A DNA stretch of 64,000 bases from Pseudomonas sichuanensis (GCF_003231305.1 NZ_QKVM01000013.1:48293-112292), one strand, 5' to 3'. Shown: positions 16,686 through 28,489, counted from the first letter of the stretch. Notes: generated from the letters alone by a model not told the origin. Translations and numbers: made by a program.

Positions 16686-17513
16686 TCAGGGCTGGAACGC
16701 ACCGATGAAAATCGCCGGATCCACCCGCGCATCATTGAGGCTGACGTTCCAATGCATGTGCGGCCCGGTGGCGCGCCCGGTCGAGCCCACTCGGCCGACC
16801 ACCTCGCCACGGCGCAGTACCTGGCCTGGCTTAACGTCGATCTTCGACATGTGGCAGAACATGCTGATGAAACCCTGGCCATGGTCGACGAACACCGTGC
16901 GCCCATTGAAGAAGTAATCGCCCACCAGGATCACCTTGCCATTGGCCGGGGTCTTGATCGGCGTGCCGGCGGGCACGGCGAAGTCCAGCCCGGCGTGGGG
17001 GTTGCGCTCTTCGCCATTGAAGAAACGGCGCACGCCGAATTTGCTCGACAGCGGGCCATTGACCGGCTTGTCGAGGATCAGGTTGCTCGGCAGCGTAGGG
17101 CTGAAGCTGCGGTAGGCCTTCACTTGCTCGGCCAGTTCGCGGTCGATGCGCTTGAGGTCGTCGGGCTCGGGGTTGACCTGGCGCTTGTTCTTCAGGGTGA
17201 TGTGCTGTTCAGGGTACTTCTTGCTGCCGACGGTGAAGGGCAGGGTGCGGCCACCTTGGGTGAGCACGGCGTTGCCGGGCTTTTGCGTCAGCGGGATGCC
17301 GACGATGGCCAGCCAGGTGTCCTGCTCCTTGACCACTAGCACCGGCTTGCCGTCGAAGCGCGCGCTCGGGGCGCTGGCCGCAGGGCCCAGGTCGACCACC
17401 GCGACGCCGCCGGGCACCGGCTTGTCGAGGGTGCGGGTGATGTAGCTGGCCTGGGCAGCGGTGACCGGCAGCAGCAGGAACAGGGCGAGCAGGGGGGCGA
17501 ACAGGCGGGGCAT
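16686..17513 (-). CDS. M23-family zinc metallopeptidase (LytM-type, periplasmic)
   Basis: Predicted periplasmic peptidoglycan endopeptidase; 275 aa. Residues 1-22 are a Sec signal peptide (cut after AQA). The C-terminal LytM domain keeps all metal and catalytic positions: His173 and Asp177 in NPHAGLD, His221 in FCHMS, and His252/His254 in GPHMHW. It is therefore probably active and not an EnvC-like activator. The central part (25-150) is an extended beta-rich region of unknown role. It starts 3 bases after xseA ends and is cotranscribed with it, a pairing that I recall from P. putida genomes. Confidence 0.93.
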   Translation of the reverse strand: MPRLFAPLLALFLLLPVTAAQASYITRTLDKPVPGGVAVVDLGPAASAPSARFDGKPVLVVKEQDTWLAIVGIPLTQKPGNAVLTQGGRTLPFTVGSKKYPEQHITLKNKRQVNPEPDDLKRIDRELAEQVKAYRSFSPTLPSNLILDKPVNGPLSSKFGVRRFFNGEERNPHAGLDFAVPAGTPIKTPANGKVILVGDYFFNGRTVFVDHGQGFISMFCHMSKIDVKPGQVLRRGEVVGRVGSTGRATGPHMHWNVSLNDARVDPAIFIGAFQP

Positions 17514-17516
17514 GTG

Positions 17517-18896
17517 TCAGTCCAGTAGCGAAAGGGTGACCGGAGTCTGGTGGTTGTCCTCGACCCGCACTTTGAGTTCGCCTTCATTGAGGCGTGCGGT
17601 CAGGCGTTGGCCATTGTGGGTCTGGGCGGCGCTGCGAATGGCCTGGCCGCGGTCGTCGAGCAGGATGCTGTAGCCGCGGGCCAGGGTCGCCAGCGGGCTG
17701 ACCACCTGCAGGGTCTGCAGTTGTGCCTGGAAGCGCTGGCGGCGGTCCTTGAGCACTTCGCGCATGGCCCGTGGCAGGCGTTCGCCAAGGCTGTCCAGGC
17801 GTTGCTTGAGCAGCTTCAGCGAACGGCCGGGGTGTTGCGCGGCCAGGCGGGTGTCGAGCCGGCCCAGGCGCTCGTGGCGGCGTTGCAGGCTGAGCATGAA
17901 GGCGCGGCGCATGCGCATGTCCAGGTCATCCAGGCGCTGGGCCTGTTGGCGCAGGCGCTCGCCCGGGTGGCGCAGGCGCCGGGCCAGGCCATCGACGCGC
18001 AGGCGGTCGTGGGCCAGGCGGTTCTGGATGCGCAGCAACAGACGCCGCTGCAGGCTGTCGAGGCGCTGTTGCAGGCCGCTGCTGTCGGGCGCCAGCAGTT
18101 CGGCGGCCGCCGACGGGGTGGGGGCGCGCACGTCGGCGACGAAGTCGCTGATCGACACGTCGGTCTCATGGCCCACGGCACTGACGATGGGCGTCACGCA
18201 CGCCGCCACGGCGCGGGCCACGGCTTCTTCGTTGAAGCACCAGAGGTCTTCCAGCGAGCCACCGCCACGGGCCAGGATCAGCGCATCGAAGCCCTGGCGG
18301 TCGGCCAACTGCAGGGCGCGGACGATCTGCGCGATGGCCTCGCGGCCCTGTACCGCGGTGGGGATCAGGTTCAGCTCGACTTGCGGTGCACGGCGGCCGA
18401 ACACGCTGATGATGTCGCGGATCACCGCGCCCGTGGGCGAGGTGATGATGCCGATGCGTTGCGGATGCACCGGCAAGGGTTTCTTGCGCTCGGTGCTGAA
18501 CAGGCCTTCGGCGCCGAGTTTTTCCTTCAGGGCGTCGAAGGCCAGGCGCAGGGCACCGTCACCGGCAGGTTCCACGGTGTCGAGGATCAGTTGGTAGTCG
18601 CCACGGCCCTCGAACAGCGAGACTTTGCCGCGCACCTTTACCGCGAGGCCGTCGCGCAGCGCCTGGCGTACGCGCAGGGCGTTCTGGCGGAACAGCGCGC
18701 AGCGGATCTGCGCGCCGCTGTCCTTGAGGGTGAAGTACAGGTGGCCGGAGGCGGGGCGGGCGAGGTTGGAGATCTCGCCTTCCACCCAGACGCTGCGGAA
18801 CACGTCTTCCAGCAGCACCCGGGCGCGGCCGTTGAGCTGGCTGACGGTGAGGACCTCGCGGTCCAGGCCGAGTCGTTCGAAAGGGTCTTTGATCAT
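17517..18896 (-). CDS. xseA: Exodeoxyribonuclease VII large subunit
   Basis: Catalytic subunit of the single-strand-specific exonuclease ExoVII; 459 aa. Starts at 18896 (MIKDPFERLGLDREVLTVSQ); an ATG nine bases upstream would add only MPP. An N-terminal OB fold (about residues 15-115; FRSVWVEGEISNLARPASGH) is followed by the nuclease core with GIITSPTGAVIRD, ARGGGSLEDLWCFN and VGHETD (about 140-310), then a long coiled-coil stretch (about 310-400). The small subunit xseB is not nearby. The M23 peptidase gene follows after 3 bases. Confidence 0.96.
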   Translation of the reverse strand: MIKDPFERLGLDREVLTVSQLNGRARVLLEDVFRSVWVEGEISNLARPASGHLYFTLKDSGAQIRCALFRQNALRVRQALRDGLAVKVRGKVSLFEGRGDYQLILDTVEPAGDGALRLAFDALKEKLGAEGLFSTERKKPLPVHPQRIGIITSPTGAVIRDIISVFGRRAPQVELNLIPTAVQGREAIAQIVRALQLADRQGFDALILARGGGSLEDLWCFNEEAVARAVAACVTPIVSAVGHETDVSISDFVADVRAPTPSAAAELLAPDSSGLQQRLDSLQRRLLLRIQNRLAHDRLRVDGLARRLRHPGERLRQQAQRLDDLDMRMRRAFMLSLQRRHERLGRLDTRLAAQHPGRSLKLLKQRLDSLGERLPRAMREVLKDRRQRFQAQLQTLQVVSPLATLARGYSILLDDRGQAIRSAAQTHNGQRLTARLNEGELKVRVEDNHQTPVTLSLLD

Positions 18897-19035
18897 GGGG
18901 GGCATGATAAGGGGGAGCGTGGGGGGATGCCAGGGTTGAGATTGTTGCGGTGGGGTGGGGTGTGAGGCAGGTGGTGCATGGCGGGAGGTTGTATCAGGAC
19001 ATACAGGTGCATGGCGGAAGGTTTGCAGCGCTCTC

Positions 19036-19291
19036 GAGATCGAGCGCCGCCCGCGCGGCGCATCGCGGCACAAGGCCGCTCCTACATCTGTTTCGGGCCA
19101 GTCTCTCCTGTGCTATTACCTGGTCCGCCTTGTTGGTACGACGCGGTATTAAGGTGGGCACTGCTGAGGCTTCGCCAGGCTTGAGGCATGCACCAAGGCG
19201 GGCAGCGGTACTTTCACAGGCATAATTGGCCCGAAACAGATGTAGGAGCGGCCTTGTGCCGCGATGCGCCGCGCGGGCGGCGCTCGATCTC
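19036..19291. repeat. Perfect 65-bp inverted repeat with 126-bp spacer
   Basis: Left arm 19036-19100 and right arm 19227-19291 are exact reverse complements over 65 bases. Each contains a CGGCACAAGGCCGCTCCTAC segment resembling a second Pseudomonas REP class. They fill most of the 484-base gap between the divergent xseA and the TSUP gene. The spacer has no convincing gene. I see no transposase or terminal repeats outside the arms. Confidence 0.92.
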
Positions 19292-19380
19292 ATAGGCGCC
19301 ATAACCCTAAAGGCCTGCACCTGTTCGCCTCACCGCATTTCCACGACAAACACTCCCACGGACGACTCCAGGCCCCCAGC

Positions 19381-20139
19381 ATGACGCTAACCCAACTCTC
19401 CCTCACCCCCCTTGACTGGCTCCCCATCCTGCTGGCGATCGCCGTCGCCTACATCGTCTTCGGCATTGCCGGCTTCGGTACCGCGCTGGTCGCAGGCCCG
19501 GTCCTGATCCACTTCATGCCCCTGTCGCGAATCATCCCGCTGCTGGTGCTGCTGGACTTCGTCGCCGCCTTCGGCAACCTGCTCCCTTCGCGCCGGGATG
19601 TGGTGCGCAGCGAACTGCTGCGGCTGCTGCCGTGCATGGCGGTGGGCTGCACCTTGGGTGTGGTGTTCCTGCTGCATCTGAAGTCAGATCTGCTGTTGCT
19701 GCTGATGGGCTTGTTCGTCACGGCCTACGCCATCTACGGCCTGGCAGTGAAGGTACGCCCGGCGAATCTGTCGGGCCTGTGGGCGGTGCCGATGGGCACG
19801 GTGGGCGGCCTGTTCGGCGCGCTGTTCGGCAGTGGCGGGTTCCTGTACGCGATCTACCTCAGTGCCCGGCTGGAGGTGAAGGAGCAGGTGCGCGCCACCC
19901 AGAGCGCCTTGATCAGTTGCAGCACGATCGTGCGCCTGTCGCTGTTCCTGATTGCCGGTGTGTATGCCGATACCAACCTGCTGTTGCTCGCCGCCTGCCT
20001 GCTGCCGGTGATGTTCCTCGGGCTGTGGGTTGGCAGGCGGTTGACCCTGAAGTTGTCCCGCGAAGCCTTCGTGCGCCTGGTCACCTGGCTGGTGCTGGCC
20101 AGCGGCCTGGCGTTGATCGGTCGCTACCTGAGCGCGTGA
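19381..20139 (+). CDS. TSUP-family (TauE/SafE) membrane transporter
   Basis: Integral inner-membrane protein of 252 aa with about eight hydrophobic helices, matching the sulfite exporter TauE/SafE family whose members move organosulfonates, sulfite or other small anions. The family's Gly-rich internal repeat signatures are visible near the N-terminus (FGIAGFGTALVAGPVL, about residues 22-37) and in the middle (GTVGGLFGALFGSGGFLYA). The start is ATG 19381, because the upstream in-frame sequence lies in the inverted repeat and is not protein-like. The substrate cannot be told from the sequence or the neighbours. Confidence 0.85.
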   Translation: MTLTQLSLTPLDWLPILLAIAVAYIVFGIAGFGTALVAGPVLIHFMPLSRIIPLLVLLDFVAAFGNLLPSRRDVVRSELLRLLPCMAVGCTLGVVFLLHLKSDLLLLLMGLFVTAYAIYGLAVKVRPANLSGLWAVPMGTVGGLFGALFGSGGFLYAIYLSARLEVKEQVRATQSALISCSTIVRLSLFLIAGVYADTNLLLLAACLLPVMFLGLWVGRRLTLKLSREAFVRLVTWLVLASGLALIGRYLSA

Positions 20140-20189
20140 GCAAGCGCTAGAATTGCGCCATTACCGCAGTCGGCAGGCCCGTTTCGTTC

Positions 20190-22303
<2,114 letters not shown>

Positions 22304-22323
22304 GGCTTCCAGCAATTACCGAA

Positions 22324-22346
22324 CGGGGCTGTCACAAACAGCCCCG
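22324..22346 (+). other. Hairpin between guaB and guaA
   Basis: Stem CGGGGCTG/CAGCCCCG with a 7-base loop and no T-run. It may tune guaA expression or mRNA stability within the guaBA operon. Confidence 0.6.
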
Positions 22347-22380
22347 CGTCGTTTCCGATTTCCACTGACGAGATTAAGTC

Positions 22381-23958
22381 ATGGCCCTCGACATTCACGC
22401 TCACCGCATCCTGATCCTCGATTTCGGTTCCCAGTACACCCAGCTGATCGCCCGCCGCGTGCGCGAAATCGGCGTGTACTGCGAGCTGCACCCGTTCGAC
22501 ATGGACGATGAAGCGATCCGCGAATTCAACCCGCGCGGCATCATCCTCGCCGGCGGCCCCGAGTCGGTCCACGAAGCCAACAGCCCGCGCGCGCCACAGG
22601 CCGTGTTCGACCTGAAAGTACCGGTGCTGGGCATCTGCTACGGCATGCAGACCATGGCCGAACAGATGGGCGGCAAGGTCGAAGGTTCCGAGCTGCGCGA
22701 ATTCGGCTATGCCCGCGTTGACGTGGTTGGCAAGAGCCGCCTGCTCGACGGTATCGAAGACCACGTCGACGATGACGGCGTACTGGGCCTGGACGTGTGG
22801 ATGAGCCACGGCGACAAGGTCACCCAGATGCCAGGCAACTTCAGCGTGCTGGCCAGCACCCCAAGCTGCCCGATCGCCGGCATGTACGACGATGCCCTGG
22901 GCTACTACGGCGTGCAGTTCCACCCGGAAGTGACCCACACCAAGCAGGGCGGCCGCATCCTGTCGCGCTTCGTCCAGGACATCTGTGGCTGCGAAGCCCT
23001 GTGGACCCCGTCGAACATCGTCGAAGACGCCATCGCCCAGGTGCGTGAGCAGGTCGGTTCGGCCAACGTGCTGCTGGGCCTGTCCGGTGGCGTCGACTCT
23101 TCCGTGGTTGCCGCGCTGCTGCACCGCGCCATCGGCGACCAGCTGACCTGCGTATTCGTCGACAACGGCCTGCTGCGCCTGCACGAAGGCGACCAGGTGA
23201 TGGCCATGTTCAAGGAGAACATGGGCGTCAAGGTGATCCGTGCCGACGCCGAGAAGCAGTTCCTCGACAACCTGGAAGGCGAAGCGGACCCTGAGAAGAA
23301 GCGCAAGATCATCGGCCGCACCTTCATCGACGTGTTCGACGCCGAAGCCAGCAAGCTGGACAATATCCAGTTCCTCGCCCAGGGCACCATCTACCCCGAC
23401 GTGATCGAGTCGGCCGGCGCCAAGAGCGGCAAGGCCCACGTGATCAAGTCGCACCACAACGTCGGTGGCCTGCCGGAGGAGATGAACCTCAAGCTGGTCG
23501 AGCCGCTGCGTGAGCTGTTCAAGGACGAAGTGCGCAAGATCGGCCTGGAGCTGGGCCTGCCGTACGACATGGTTTACCGCCACCCGTTCCCGGGCCCGGG
23601 CCTGGGCGTGCGTATCCTCGGTGAAGTGAAGAAGGAATACGCCGACATCCTGCGTCGCGCCGACCACATCTTCATCGAAGAACTGCGCAAGGCCGACTGG
23701 TACCACAAGACCAGCCAGGCCTTCGTGGTGTTCCAGCCGGTCAAGTCGGTGGGCGTCGTCGGCGATGGCCGTCGCTACGCCTGGGTCGTGGCGCTGCGCG
23801 CCGTCGAGACCGTGGACTTCATGACCGCACGCTGGGCGCACCTGCCGTACGAGCTGCTGGAGACCGTCAGCGGCCGTATCATCAACGAAATCGAGGGGAT
23901 CTCGCGCGTTACTTACGACGTGTCGAGCAAGCCGCCTGCCACTATCGAGTGGGAATAA
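22381..23958 (+). CDS. guaA: GMP synthase (glutamine-hydrolysing)
   Basis: Converts XMP to GMP using ATP and glutamine; 525 aa, normal length. The N-terminal class I amidotransferase domain has nucleophile Cys86 (GICYGMQ) and the His/Glu pair in QFHPEVTHT (about residue 180). The ATP-pyrophosphatase domain has the P-loop LSGGVDSS (about 235) and ends with the dimerisation domain ([12 protein letters not shown]-terminal IEWE). Second gene of guaBA. A strong G/C hairpin follows the stop. Confidence 0.97.
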   Translation: MALDIHAHRILILDFGSQYTQLIARRVREIGVYCELHPFDMDDEAIREFNPRGIILAGGPESVHEANSPRAPQAVFDLKVPVLGICYGMQTMAEQMGGKVEGSELREFGYARVDVVGKSRLLDGIEDHVDDDGVLGLDVWMSHGDKVTQMPGNFSVLASTPSCPIAGMYDDALGYYGVQFHPEVTHTKQGGRILSRFVQDICGCEALWTPSNIVEDAIAQVREQVGSANVLLGLSGGVDSSVVAALLHRAIGDQLTCVFVDNGLLRLHEGDQVMAMFKENMGVKVIRADAEKQFLDNLEGEADPEKKRKIIGRTFIDVFDAEASKLDNIQFLAQGTIYPDVIESAGAKSGKAHVIKSHHNVGGLPEEMNLKLVEPLRELFKDEVRKIGLELGLPYDMVYRHPFPGPGLGVRILGEVKKEYADILRRADHIFIEELRKADWYHKTSQAFVVFQPVKSVGVVGDGRRYAWVVALRAVETVDFMTARWAHLPYELLETVSGRIINEIEGISRVTYDVSSKPPATIEWE

Positions 23959-23966
23959 GTTGAGCC

Positions 23967-23992
23967 ACAAGGGCGCCGCAAGGCGCCCTTGT
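23967..23992. terminator. Hairpin between convergent guaA and the OsmC gene
   Basis: Eleven-base-pair stem (ACAAGGGCGCC/GGCGCCCTTGT) with a GCAA tetraloop, nine bases after the guaA stop. It has no long T-run but sits in a 45-bp convergent gap, so it probably ends both transcripts. Confidence 0.65.
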
Positions 23993-24003
23993 CGTATCTG
24001 GCC

Positions 24004-24477
24004 TCAGCCCTCGCGGTTGATCACCGCCTCGCAACGCACCGGGAAGTTCACCGAGTTGGCGATGAAGCATTCGTGATGGGCGTCTTCATGCAGGCGCAGG
24101 GCGACTTGCGGATCCGAATCATTGCTCACCACCACCTGCGGGCGCAGCACGATGCCGGTGAAATGCCCCTTGCGTTCGCCATCGCCTTCGACCATTCGGC
24201 CCTCGGGGTTGTCGCTGTACGCCAGCACATTCACGTTGTTCACCGCGCACAGGTGCAGGTACCACAGCTTGTGGCAGGCTGATACCGAGGCGAGCAGCAG
24301 GTCTTCGGGGTTCCAGCGGCTGCGGTCGCCACGAAAAGCCGGGTCGGCCGAACCGGGCAGCGCTGGCTTGCCCTGGGCCTCGACACTGAAGTCCCGTTGG
24401 TAAGCCGTGTAGCTGGTGGTGCCCTGGCCGGTATTGCCGGTCCAGTTCACGGTCAACGCGTAGGTATGTTCCTTCAT
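24004..24477 (-). CDS. OsmC-family peroxiredoxin-like protein
   Basis: Predicted small cytosolic thiol protein of the OsmC/Ohr superfamily, which reduces organic peroxides; 157 aa. The start at 24477 (MKEHTYAL) has AAGGA 6 bases upstream. The family core NPEDLLLASVSACHKLWYLHLC (about residues 59-80) holds one conserved Cys (SACH), and a second conserved Cys comes late (HHECFIANS). It is the YhfA/OsmC-like branch and not Ohr proper. Convergent with guaA and same strand as the sulfatase gene upstream (44-base gap), so it may be cotranscribed with it. Confidence 0.88.
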   Translation of the reverse strand: MKEHTYALTVNWTGNTGQGTTSYTAYQRDFSVEAQGKPALPGSADPAFRGDRSRWNPEDLLLASVSACHKLWYLHLCAVNNVNVLAYSDNPEGRMVEGDGERKGHFTGIVLRPQVVVSNDSDPQVALRLHEDAHHECFIANSVNFPVRCEAVINREG

Positions 24478-24520
24478 GACCCTTCCTTGTGAGTGCGTAT
24501 GGACGGGGGATGATTGCACA

Positions 24521-26401
24521 TCACTCGCGTGGCTTGGGGTCTTTTGCAAACAGCGCCTTCTGGTACGCGTCGTAGGACAGCAGGCGGTTCTTCGTGGCCG
24601 TGAACGCGTCGCCTTCGACCGGCTGAGGGTTCTTTTCCTGCGGGTCGTCCTCGAGGTGGTAGCGCACGAGGGTATCCGGGCTGTATTCGTAGATGTACTT
24701 GTACGGGTGCTCCACCAGTGCAGAAGACAACTGGTCGAAGAACGTCGACATGTAAAACACCCGTTTGCCGTGGTCCCTGAGCAAGCTGATGCCTTGCACG
24801 TTGAACGGCGCGTCGGCCACCGCGAAGAAGTCGGCAATGGTGGGGGCGATGTCGGTCTGCTGGCTGGTGGTCGAAATCGGCTTGGCCAGGGTCTTGCCCT
24901 TGGCCCAGAAGATCAGTGGCACGGTCACTTCTTCTTCGTGCATGGACGAGTTGTGAATGAACAGCCCGTGTTCGCCGAACGACTCGCCATGGTCGCCCAC
25001 CAGCACGAACAGGGTGGAGTCGAGCAGGCCCGCCTTGTCGTACCCCTCGAGCATTTGCCCGATCAGGGTGTCGGTGGTCTCGATGCAGGTTTCGTACTTT
25101 TCCAGCGCTGACTGCGAGGCGGAAGTGCCCGTGCAGTCGTAGGGGTAATGCGCGGCGCTCGGGAAGTACAACGCGATGAACCCTTTACCGGTTTTGCTGA
25201 TGGCCTGCAGGTAGGGAATGCTGGATGCGTACAGCAGCTCGTCGCTGTCGCCAAAACTGCTGTTGTTCTGCGCCAGTGTGTTGGCGGGCGCGATGTCGGC
25301 GACGGCATAGGCGTTGGCAACACCGATGGATTTGAGGAAGCCGTCCATGTTTTCGAACTGCAGGAAGAGTGAGCTGAAGGCCACGGCCTGCATGTTCTTT
25401 CGTTGCACCAGTTCATGGATCACGCCGGGCTGGTGCAAGGGCATCGCCTCTTTGATTTCAACGCCGGGGTAGGCGTGTTGCCCGGTGAAGATCGAGTAGT
25501 AGCCTTTGGAGGAATGAGGCACCGTCACATACGACTTGAACAGCATGCCCTCGCGCGAAAGCCTGTCGAAGGTGGGGAAGCGCTGGGCGGTGCTGACTTC
25601 GGCGCCGAAAATGCTGTTCCAACGCACCGACTCCATGACGATGTACACCAGGTTCTTGAAGTCTGCTGTGGGCGCGGTCTCAAGTTTGCGCAGGGTGTTG
25701 ATGGTGGACACGGGGTAAGCGGGTTGTTCGAAGGGCAGCAGGTTGGGGTGCAGGCTCGCATTCACCTGGGTGGCGTTCTGCAGGGCTGAGACCAGCGAGC
25801 GGGTGACGATGTTGTCGTTCAGGTCATAGCGGGCGTCCTTGGCGAAGACCGCCCCCAGCAGCAGGCCGCACAGCAACACGACCAAGCCCAGCGTGCGCGC
25901 CCTTGCCGGCGTGGCAGGCGGGCGCTTGAGCGCCTGGTAGGTGGCCAGGCCCACCAGCCCCCAAGTGGCCAGGTAAGCCAGGAACAGCACGAACACGATG
26001 AAGCGGAAGGTCAGGCCAAAGCCTGCCAGCTGGTTGAGGAATACCGGCGCCCCCGACGTCAGGTTGCTGGCATTCTCGAGGCTGTATTGGATCAGCGACC
26101 AGTCCAGCGGTTTGAGCCAAAGCTCCCTGACGCGCATGTCTATCAGCAGGAACAGCAGCAAGGCGCCGCACAGGATGCTGACCAGGAAAAAGTTGTACCT
26201 GTGCCTGCGCAGCGTGGTGACAGCGACCAGATAGACCAGGCCCGCCAGCAGCAGGTCTTGCAACAGGTACAGGGCAATACTGGCAAGGTCGGTGTCGATC
26301 CAGCGGTTGGAGAAGTAGCTGACCAGGATGATCTTCGGCACCAGCAGCAGCGCAACGGCAAACAGCAGCGCAACCTCAAGCAGATGGTTTCTTCGCTCCA
26401 T
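24521..26401 (-). CDS. Membrane-anchored sulfatase-like phosphotransferase (LTA synthase / EptA superfamily)
   Basis: Inner-membrane protein with a large external alkaline-phosphatase-fold domain; 626 aa from ATG 26401, which has GGGGGAG 9 bases upstream. Residues 1-200 contain about five TM helices. The catalytic part starts near residue 240 with VYIVMESVRWNSIFG, continues with PHSSKGYYSIFTGQH (Ser-rich nucleophile region) and later VGDHGESFGEHGLF, which supplies metal ligands. Related enzymes move phosphoethanolamine or glycerolphosphate onto envelope lipids or glycans. The exact substrate is not evident. Divergent from the multicopper oxidase gene. Confidence 0.85.
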   Translation of the reverse strand: MERRNHLLEVALLFAVALLLVPKIILVSYFSNRWIDTDLASIALYLLQDLLLAGLVYLVAVTTLRRHRYNFFLVSILCGALLLFLLIDMRVRELWLKPLDWSLIQYSLENASNLTSGAPVFLNQLAGFGLTFRFIVFVLFLAYLATWGLVGLATYQALKRPPATPARARTLGLVVLLCGLLLGAVFAKDARYDLNDNIVTRSLVSALQNATQVNASLHPNLLPFEQPAYPVSTINTLRKLETAPTADFKNLVYIVMESVRWNSIFGAEVSTAQRFPTFDRLSREGMLFKSYVTVPHSSKGYYSIFTGQHAYPGVEIKEAMPLHQPGVIHELVQRKNMQAVAFSSLFLQFENMDGFLKSIGVANAYAVADIAPANTLAQNNSSFGDSDELLYASSIPYLQAISKTGKGFIALYFPSAAHYPYDCTGTSASQSALEKYETCIETTDTLIGQMLEGYDKAGLLDSTLFVLVGDHGESFGEHGLFIHNSSMHEEEVTVPLIFWAKGKTLAKPISTTSQQTDIAPTIADFFAVADAPFNVQGISLLRDHGKRVFYMSTFFDQLSSALVEHPYKYIYEYSPDTLVRYHLEDDPQEKNPQPVEGDAFTATKNRLLSYDAYQKALFAKDPKPRE

Positions 26402-26610
26402 GGCGCTTCGCTCCCCCGAGTCCCTGCACAGGCCAATGACATCACTTAAGCAGCACGTCCCTGTTTGGGCAAGAAAGCCCCGGGGTGGCGTTATACGCGG
26501 CTGCGACAAGACTTCACTTAATATTTCGCAAATGCAGGTGTATCGTATTCGCCCTTCATCGCCGGCCATTGCCGGTGTGCTGATTGTGCAGAAACGAGGT
26601 ACCCGCACCG

Positions 26611-27993
26611 ATGTCCTTTACCCGTCGACAAATGCTCAAGGGCCTGACCGGCCTGGTGGTGGTAGGCCTGGGCGCCGGGGGCGCAGCGCGCTACTGGCTG
26701 GGCAAGGTCGAGGATGACAACGCCGGGCACGACTACGAGCTGATCGCCGCACCCCTGGATGTCGAGCTGGTGCCGGGTTTCAAGACCGAGGCCTGGGCCT
26801 TCGGCCCGTCGGCGCCGGGTACCGAGCTGCGGGTGCGTCAGGGCACCTGGTTGCGGGTACGCTTCATCAACCACCTGCCGGTGGAAACCACGATTCATTG
26901 GCACGGTATCCGCCTGCCGCTGGAAATGGACGGTGTGCCTTACGTGTCGCAGTTGCCGGTCAAGCCGGGCGAGTACTTCGACTACAAGTTCAAGGTGCCG
27001 GATGCGGGCAGTTACTGGTACCACCCGCACGTCAGCAGCTCCGAGGAGCTCGGTCGTGGCCTGGTCGGCCCGCTGATCGTCGAGGAACGCGAACCCACCG
27101 GCTTCCAGCACGAGCGCACCCTCAGCCTGAAGAACTGGCATGTCGACGAGCAGGGCGCCTGGATGCCCTTCAGCGTGCCGCGCGAAGCTGCCCGCAACGG
27201 CACCGCGGGCCGGCTGATCACCATCAATGGCCAGCCCGACTCGGTCACCGAGCTGCCGGCCGGGCAGGTGGTGCGGGTGCGCCTGCTTAACCTGGACAAC
27301 ACCTGGACCTACCGCCTCAACCTCAAGGGCAACTGCGAGGCGATGATCTACGCCCTCGATGGCAACCCGGTCACGCCGCGTCCGCTGGACGACGATTACT
27401 GGCTCGGGCCGGGCATGCGTATCTGCCTGGCCATCCGCATCCCCGAGGCGGGCGAGGAGGTGTCCCTGCGCGACGGCTTCGTGCGCCTGGGAACCCTGCG
27501 CTCGGTGGCCAGCAACCAGGCGCCGGGCGACTGGCCCAAGGCGCTGCCGGCCAACCCGATTGCCGAGCCGGACCTGGACAATGCCGAGAAACTCAACTTC
27601 AACTTCGAATGGGTCGGCAAGGTCTCGGTGAACACCGACAACGGCAAGCCGCCGAGCCTGTGGCAGATCAACGGCCAGGCCTGGGACATCACCGACAAGA
27701 CCTGCGCCGACCGACCGATCGCCACGCTGCAGAAGGGCAAGAGCTACATCTTCGAGTTGAAGAACATGACCCAGTACCAGCACCCGATCCACCTGCATGG
27801 CATGAGTTTCAAGGTGATCGCGTCCAATCGCCGCAAGATCGTCGAGCCGTGGTTCACCGACACTTACCTGCTGGGCAAGAACGAGCGTGCCCAGGTGGCA
27901 TTGGTGGCCGATAACCCGGGGACCTGGATGTTCCATTGCCATGTCATCGACCACATGGAAACCGGCCTGATGGCCGCGATCGCGGTGGTCTGA
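26611..27993 (+). CDS. cumA: Tat-exported multicopper oxidase (CumA-like)
   Basis: Periplasmic multicopper oxidase, 460 aa. A Tat signal lies at the N-terminus (SFTRRQMLKGLTG). All four copper motifs are intact: IHWHG (about residue 93), WYHPH (about 135), HPIHLHG (about 392) and HCHVIDHMETGLM (about 440), the last giving the type 1 site. The P. putida GB-1 relative CumA was linked to Mn(II) oxidation and sits in a two-gene operon with a deaminase-like gene, as here. Its physiological substrate remains uncertain. Start 26611 is chosen because the Tat motif begins there. The stop overlaps the tadA start by one base (TGATG). Confidence 0.9.
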   Translation: MSFTRRQMLKGLTGLVVVGLGAGGAARYWLGKVEDDNAGHDYELIAAPLDVELVPGFKTEAWAFGPSAPGTELRVRQGTWLRVRFINHLPVETTIHWHGIRLPLEMDGVPYVSQLPVKPGEYFDYKFKVPDAGSYWYHPHVSSSEELGRGLVGPLIVEEREPTGFQHERTLSLKNWHVDEQGAWMPFSVPREAARNGTAGRLITINGQPDSVTELPAGQVVRVRLLNLDNTWTYRLNLKGNCEAMIYALDGNPVTPRPLDDDYWLGPGMRICLAIRIPEAGEEVSLRDGFVRLGTLRSVASNQAPGDWPKALPANPIAEPDLDNAEKLNFNFEWVGKVSVNTDNGKPPSLWQINGQAWDITDKTCADRPIATLQKGKSYIFELKNMTQYQHPIHLHGMSFKVIASNRRKIVEPWFTDTYLLGKNERAQVALVADNPGTWMFHCHVIDHMETGLMAAIAVV

Positions 27994-28472
27994 TGCGCCC
28001 ACAGATCATCGATCGCAGCCGCGATCAGGAATTCATGCGCCTGGCGCTGCAACTGGCCGCCGAAGGCGCAAGCCTGGGTGAAGTGCCGGTGGGTGCGGTG
28101 CTGGTGCAGCATGGCCAGGTGATCGGCCAGGGCTTCAACCGGCCGATCATCGACAGCGACCCCAGCGCCCACGCCGAGATGGTTGCCATCCGTGCTGCGG
28201 CGAAGTCCGCCAGCAACTACCGGCTGCCGGGCAGCACCCTGTACGTGACCCTGGAGCCCTGCAGCATGTGTGCCGGGCTGATCGTCCATTCGCGGGTGGC
28301 GCGGGTGGTGTACGGGGCGCTGGAGCCCAAGGCCGGCATCGTGCAGAGCCAGGGGCAGTTCTTCGGGCAGGGCTTTCTCAACCATCGGGTGATGGTCGAG
28401 GGCGGGGTGTTGGCGCAGGAGTGTGGGGCGATTCTGAGTGAGTTCTTCAAGGCCAGGCGGGCGAAGGCGTAG
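27993..28472 (+). CDS. tadA: tRNA-specific adenosine deaminase (wobble A34 to I)
   Basis: Deaminates adenosine-34 of tRNA-Arg(ACG) to inosine; 159 aa. The zinc-dependent deaminase motifs are complete: His60-Ala-Glu62 (SAHAEM), and PCSMC with Cys90 and Cys93. Start ATG 27993 is fused to the stop of the multicopper oxidase gene (TGATG), so translation is probably coupled. This explains why the same gene was called cumB in the cumAB operon. Convergent with mltF; a single REP-like unit follows. Confidence 0.93.
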   Translation: MRPQIIDRSRDQEFMRLALQLAAEGASLGEVPVGAVLVQHGQVIGQGFNRPIIDSDPSAHAEMVAIRAAAKSASNYRLPGSTLYVTLEPCSMCAGLIVHSRVARVVYGALEPKAGIVQSQGQFFGQGFLNHRVMVEGGVLAQECGAILSEFFKARRAKA

Positions 28473-28489
28473 CTCTGGCAGTCTTGTGT

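Noticed and set aside
18950..19330. Several short frames in the xseA-TSUP gap
   Set aside because: They run through the 65-bp inverted repeats, overlap each other in all frames and have no ribosome sites.
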